Origin: Niastella sp.
GTDB taxonomy: Bacteria > Bacteroidota > Bacteroidia > Chitinophagales > Chitinophagaceae
NCBI GenBank assembly: GCA_021154515.1
Contig: JAJKIL010000434.1
Location: 1 to 8,417 of the forward strand
Length of the DNA stretch: 8,417 bases
Direction: 5' to 3'
The translations under genes were made by a program, and so were the position numbers. This document shows positions 4,848-8,417 of this stretch, in pieces (within the stretch, counting starts at the first letter, position 1; each line of letters begins with the position of its first letter). The notes beneath the pieces are model-generated. The model worked only from the letters and a program-made list of their open reading frames with translations. It made no database searches and was not told where the DNA came from.

Positions 4848-7238
4848 TTAATTCACTTTTATATTAACCTCGCTCCTGTTATCGGCAGCTACTTTAATTA
4901 ACACCAGCTGATTTAGTTCATCGTAACTCCAGTTCGCAGGCTTGCCATTTTCAGTAATGGCAGCAGGCTTTTTGTTCAAATGCAGTTTTATTATCCAGCT
5001 ATGTGGAGCGGGGGTGAATTTTCCGCTGGGTTTATTAATTGTAATTACATTTCCGATGGCAGTAATTTTAGTTGCAGCGAATTCTCCTTGTTGATACTTA
5101 AGACTTTTGCCATCATCTTCATATAAATTGAATTCAGTATCCGGGCCGGGATATACATCCAGGGTGATGGCATCCACCGGTTTCTCATCTACATATTTCA
5201 TTACAGGTTGGGAAGGAATAATGCTGCCTGCTTTTACATACAGGGGCAATGAATCCAATGGTGTTACTACATTCCAGTAACGACCGCCGGCAACGGGTTT
5301 ACCCGTCCAGTAATTATACCAGTTACCTTGGGGCAGGTATACCGTTCTTGTTTGAGCGCCTTTGGTGGTAACCGGGCATACCATCAGGTTATCGCCCAGC
5401 ATATACTGGTCGGTAATGTTATATACATTCTCATCATGCTGATAATTCAGCACCAATGCCCGCATCATCGGCATCCCCGTTTTATACTGTTCATACGAGG
5501 TGCTGTACAGGTAGGGCAACAAACTATAGCGGATTGAATCGTACTTTTTAAAATTGCGCAGGGCGTCATCACCATAGTTCCAGGGTTCTTTATAACCCGG
5601 ATGGTCCATGCCAAACACCATGGCCAGCGGACTAAACATGCCAAACTGCACCCAGCGGATGTAGAGCTCAGGATCGGCCTGGTGTTCAAATCCGCCCATA
5701 CAATGCGTCCAGTAACCAACACCGGAAACACCAATATTCAAACCCGCTGTAATTACCGGTTGAAAATACTGCCACTCACTGGGCCAGTCACCCGCAAAAA
5801 TGAAGGGATAGCGTTGAATACCAGCATAGCCTTCGCGGGTATGGTTCAGTCCACGAATGCCATTGTATTGCTGGAATTTTTCAAAAGCCCCTTTGGCATA
5901 AGCAATGGGAAATACGTTGTGCAGGGCGGCGATCTCTTTTCCCTGCGGCCCTGTTTTTTCGCTTTCGTTGGCCAGGGCGCCAAAAGCGCTGCCTTCATCC
6001 GTCTTCAGGAATCTGGCGCCAATGGAAGCTACGCGTAATACGCCGTGCTGCCACCACCAGTTCACTGCATTGCTGTCGAAGAAGTTTACAAACTCACCGG
6101 CATAATTCCCTTCCGGATAGGTATACTTTAATTTTTGTGCGGTATCCAGCAATTCCAATTTGTTGCCATTATCAAAACGCGGGCTTAAATGCAATCCTAC
6201 CATACCGTAATGCATTGCATACAGGCTGTCGAACATGGCGGCTGGGTTCTTAAAGGTTTCGCGCCATTCAAAAGAAGTAGCACCCTTGCCACCGGTCTTA
6301 CCAAAAATGCGCCAGGTGCTATCCAGCCATAACAAGTCGGCGGGAATACCCATTTCACGCAGCTTGCGCGCCAGTTCAATTACATATTGGTCAGAAGTAT
6401 TTTGTTCATATCCCCAGGTGCCGCCTGAGTAGGTGCCTACATGCAACCCCAATGCGAATTTGGGCAATAAAGGCGAACGACCGGTCAGTGTGGTGTAATC
6501 CATCAACAGTTCAGGAAATGTTGGCCCAACCATAAAGTAGTAATCAAGTTCTCCCCCACCCGCACTAAAGCTATATGCCTGTGCATTGGAAGCACCCATA
6601 TCCCACGTGGTGGGATAGGCGTTGTGAAAGAAAATACCATAGCCTTTTGTGCTCATGAAAAACGGCACGGGGCTATAATTTGCTTCCAGGATATTATAAG
6701 CGCCCACCGCGTGGGGCAAACCTGTTCCCCGCCCTACGTTCAGCGTCAATTTCTTCTGGCGGCGATCTAAGAAATCCATGCGTTCACCAAAACCAAAGAA
6801 GTGTTCATCGGCGCCCAGCTTTTTTATACAACCTACCGTATCTGCATTTTTATAGCTGCCGTTGTCTGCCGACAACAACTCGTTCTTCGCATTATATACT
6901 TCAATGCGAAAAGGCGATTTGTTCACCTTTATTTTTAGACCGGAAGAAGTCAATAAAAAATCTCCGGTATTTTGTTTTGCAGTAACGGCTACCGGTTGAA
7001 AGTTATATTGTTTCACCATCCAGGGTTCGTTATCGGCAAAACTGCCCGTCCAGCTGATTCTGACCCTGAACATGGAAGGCGTACAAAACTCAATAATGGT
7101 TTTGTTGCCCGTATTGGTAAAATAAAAACGGTTGCCTTCCTGTTTAAAACCCGACTGGTAATTACCTGCGGTTTGCTGCGCCAACATTCCCACTGAAAAC
7201 ACCATCCCTGTCAGCAACAGCACTATTCTCCTCCTCAT
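4848..7238 (-). CDS. Secreted GH31 family alpha-glycosidase with DUF5110-like C-terminus
   Basis: This encodes 796 residues. A signal peptide (RRR, then a hydrophobic core, with likely cleavage near A20-Q21) indicates export to the periplasm or cell surface. Domain order is typical of GH31: an N-terminal galactose-mutarotase-like beta-sandwich (about 28-235, with HFFGFGERMD at 146-155), a TIM barrel (about 255-585), a C-terminal sandwich (590-680) and a DUF5110-like segment (about 690-755, YEDDG at 706-710). The candidate nucleophile is D414 in FLKTDEG, the candidate acid/base is D484 in FAGDW, and a subsite -1 aspartate is D306 in LLWLDSTW. These resemble the alpha-xylosidase YicI layout (KTDFGE). 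The usual DIGGF motif is CMGGF here (C513), and the following H-rich region is PLAMVFGM, so substrate is uncertain: alpha-xyloside, alpha-galactoside or alpha-glucoside. The gene lies 14 bp downstream of GH105, in one operon. Confidence 0.9.
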   Translation of the reverse strand: MRRRIVLLLTGMVFSVGMLAQQTAGNYQSGFKQEGNRFYFTNTGNKTIIEFCTPSMFRVRISWTGSFADNEPWMVKQYNFQPVAVTAKQNTGDFLLTSSGLKIKVNKSPFRIEVYNAKNELLSADNGSYKNADTVGCIKKLGADEHFFGFGERMDFLDRRQKKLTLNVGRGTGLPHAVGAYNILEANYSPVPFFMSTKGYGIFFHNAYPTTWDMGASNAQAYSFSAGGGELDYYFMVGPTFPELLMDYTTLTGRSPLLPKFALGLHVGTYSGGTWGYEQNTSDQYVIELARKLREMGIPADLLWLDSTWRIFGKTGGKGATSFEWRETFKNPAAMFDSLYAMHYGMVGLHLSPRFDNGNKLELLDTAQKLKYTYPEGNYAGEFVNFFDSNAVNWWWQHGVLRVASIGARFLKTDEGSAFGALANESEKTGPQGKEIAALHNVFPIAYAKGAFEKFQQYNGIRGLNHTREGYAGIQRYPFIFAGDWPSEWQYFQPVITAGLNIGVSGVGYWTHCMGGFEHQADPELYIRWVQFGMFSPLAMVFGMDHPGYKEPWNYGDDALRNFKKYDSIRYSLLPYLYSTSYEQYKTGMPMMRALVLNYQHDENVYNITDQYMLGDNLMVCPVTTKGAQTRTVYLPQGNWYNYWTGKPVAGGRYWNVVTPLDSLPLYVKAGSIIPSQPVMKYVDEKPVDAITLDVYPGPDTEFNLYEDDGKSLKYQQGEFAATKITAIGNVITINKPSGKFTPAPHSWIIKLHLNKKPAAITENGKPANWSYDELNQLVLIKVAADNRSEVNIKVN

Positions 7239-7252
7239 CGTATAGTGCTTAT

Positions 7253-8383
7253 TTAATTTTTCAATTTATAGATCTCGCTACCTGCCAGTAAAAAACAGCC
7301 CAGGCCATAATCTTCAAAATCAGGGATGTGATCATAGGTAACAGGCTGTCCATCTTTTGGTTCTTTACCGGTTCCCTGTACATAACCCAGCATCCCATCG
7401 GGGTGAACACAATCTTTCACCAGCGCATTCCATGCTTTCAGCATAATGGGTCTGTACGTTGCTTTATCAATAAGATTGTTGTTGATGCCCCAGGCCATGC
7501 CATATACAAACAAAGAAGTACCGGTTAACTCTTTACCGCCATAGTTGGTAGAATCGGCCAGGCTTACATTCCAGAAACCATCTTTACGTTGTAAGGGGAT
7601 CAGGGCCTTCAGCATGTCTTTATAATCCTGCATGTATTCATTGTAATGCGGATCGCTTTTAGGCAACGTTTGCAGTGTGCGCACCAATGCCGCTACTACC
7701 CAGCCATTGCCACGGCTCCAGTAACAGCTGGCTCCGTTTGGTTCTTTATAAGGAGGATCAAAATCCTTATCGCGCCACCAAAGATGACCAATGGGATCGT
7801 ACAAGCCATTATCGCCATGTTTGTGTTTGGTGTAGGCATACATTTCATACATGCGGTTGTAGTAGCTGGTATCGTTGAATAATTTACCCAGGCGTACATA
7901 CACGGGCATACCCATTTGCAAGGCATCTACCCAACTCCAGTCATCTATTTTAGATGTAGCTTTCATGGAGTCGATAGACGCTTTTATATCTTTAATGCGT
8001 TCTTCTTTTTTATCAAGCAGGTACAGGTCAATATAGGTTTGACCGCAGCAATGGTTATCGGCATTGCGGTTTTTAATTCCACCGTTCAATCCCCAGTTGT
8101 GTTTGGCGCCCCAGTCAATGGCATAGTCCAGGTATTCTTTCTTTTTATCGATGCTGTACAGAGCCATCAACCCCTCGTAGTATACGGCGCGGGTCCAGAT
8201 GTTGCTGGGCCGTTCTTTATTGGTGACAATGGTTTTACCCGCATCGGGCCACTTATTCATGAAATACTGGTTGGTCAAACGCATGGCGGCCAGCACGTCT
8301 TTTTTAGCAGGCGCTTTTTGCGCCTGTAATGAAGTGGTCAGCAATAACGCCCCAGCTAATAATAGTCTCATTCTATCAAACAT
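7253..8383 (-). CDS. Secreted GH105 unsaturated rhamnogalacturonyl/glycuronyl hydrolase (YteR-like)
   Basis: This encodes 376 residues with an N-terminal signal peptide (hydrophobic LLLAGALLLTTSLQA, likely cut near A21-Q22) and then an (alpha/alpha)6-barrel. GH105 enzymes remove the 4,5-unsaturated uronic acid that polysaccharide lyases leave at the non-reducing end, classically from rhamnogalacturonan-I disaccharides, by hydrating the double bond. Matching motifs are RAVYYEGLMALY (65-76), ADNHCCGQTYIDLY (108-121), DDWSWVDALQMGMPV (147-161; D153 corresponds to the catalytic aspartate of YteR), CYWSRGNGWVVAALV (220-234) and ELTGTSLFVYGMAWGI (285-300). Length is normal for the family. An alternative start at M5 (8371) would still leave a full signal peptide; ATG 8383 is kept because it is the first in frame. 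It shares an operon with GH31. The exact uronic substrate (rhamnogalacturonan, ulvan or arabinogalactan type) cannot be read from sequence. Confidence 0.92.
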   Translation of the reverse strand: MFDRMRLLLAGALLLTTSLQAQKAPAKKDVLAAMRLTNQYFMNKWPDAGKTIVTNKERPSNIWTRAVYYEGLMALYSIDKKKEYLDYAIDWGAKHNWGLNGGIKNRNADNHCCGQTYIDLYLLDKKEERIKDIKASIDSMKATSKIDDWSWVDALQMGMPVYVRLGKLFNDTSYYNRMYEMYAYTKHKHGDNGLYDPIGHLWWRDKDFDPPYKEPNGASCYWSRGNGWVVAALVRTLQTLPKSDPHYNEYMQDYKDMLKALIPLQRKDGFWNVSLADSTNYGGKELTGTSLFVYGMAWGINNNLIDKATYRPIMLKAWNALVKDCVHPDGMLGYVQGTGKEPKDGQPVTYDHIPDFEDYGLGCFLLAGSEIYKLKN

Positions 8384-8390
8384 AGTATGC

Positions 8391-8417
8391 TTAGTTTACT
8401 TTAGGTTTCAATTCATC
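8391..8417 (-). CDS. Possible 3' end of another gene upstream of GH105
   Basis: On the minus strand, eight sense codons (D E L K P K V N) followed by TAA enter from the right edge and stop 7 bp before the GH105 ATG. Such spacing resembles the 14-bp gap between GH105 and GH31, so a third operon member is plausible. Eight open codons are easily met by chance, so this is a weak call; the product is unknown. Confidence 0.28.
   Translation of the reverse strand, partial: DELKPKVN

Noticed and set aside
5601..6038. Plus-strand open frame of 145 codons opposite the GH31 gene
   Set aside because: It is antisense to the conserved catalytic barrel with no family-like motifs; a shadow.
7916..8329. Plus-strand open frame of 137 codons opposite the GH105 gene
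   Set aside because: It overlaps the conserved N-terminal half of GH105; its hydrophobic look comes from complementing that sequence.

Overview
This window looks like part of a saccharolytic Bacteroidota chromosome, most likely family Chitinophagaceae (Chitinophaga/Niastella-like). The assignment rests on moderate GC, A/T-rich leaders without clear Shine-Dalgarno sequences, an L-arabinose isomerase operon that uses a sodium/sugar symporter, secreted GH105 and GH31 enzymes, and short 7-8 bp tandem repeats in the spacers. It is an inference from the sequence and was not tested by any search.

The left half (1-4712, plus strand) is an L-arabinose catabolic cluster: the 3' end of ribulokinase (araB), L-ribulose-5-phosphate 4-epimerase (araD), L-arabinose isomerase (araA), and a sodium:solute symporter of the vSGLT type. 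Together they would import arabinose, isomerise it to L-ribulose, phosphorylate it, and epimerise it to D-xylulose-5-phosphate for the pentose phosphate pathway. The genes are not tightly packed. The spacers of 66, 118 and 124 bp each hold a small structured or repetitive element: an imperfect palindrome built from heptads and followed by T5, a purine-rich heptad repeat, and a perfect 16-bp hairpin.

The right half (4848-8383, minus strand) is convergent to the ara cluster. It carries two exported glycoside hydrolases in a tight operon with a 14-bp gap: a GH105 unsaturated glycuronyl/rhamnogalacturonyl hydrolase, then a GH31 alpha-glycosidase. A third gene may end just upstream of the GH105 gene at the right edge. 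The convergent junction (4713-4847) has a strong hairpin terminator usable in both directions and a 56-bp array of seven 8-bp repeats.

The combined picture is a pectin-type (rhamnogalacturonan/arabinan) utilisation neighbourhood: outer enzymes trim side chains and unsaturated uronic acid ends, and released arabinose feeds the ara operon. No transposase, tRNA, rRNA, CRISPR array or regulator gene is present. I did not find a wholly novel system. The most unusual points are the substituted active-site motifs of the GH31 enzyme and the recurring heptad/octad repeats in the spacers.
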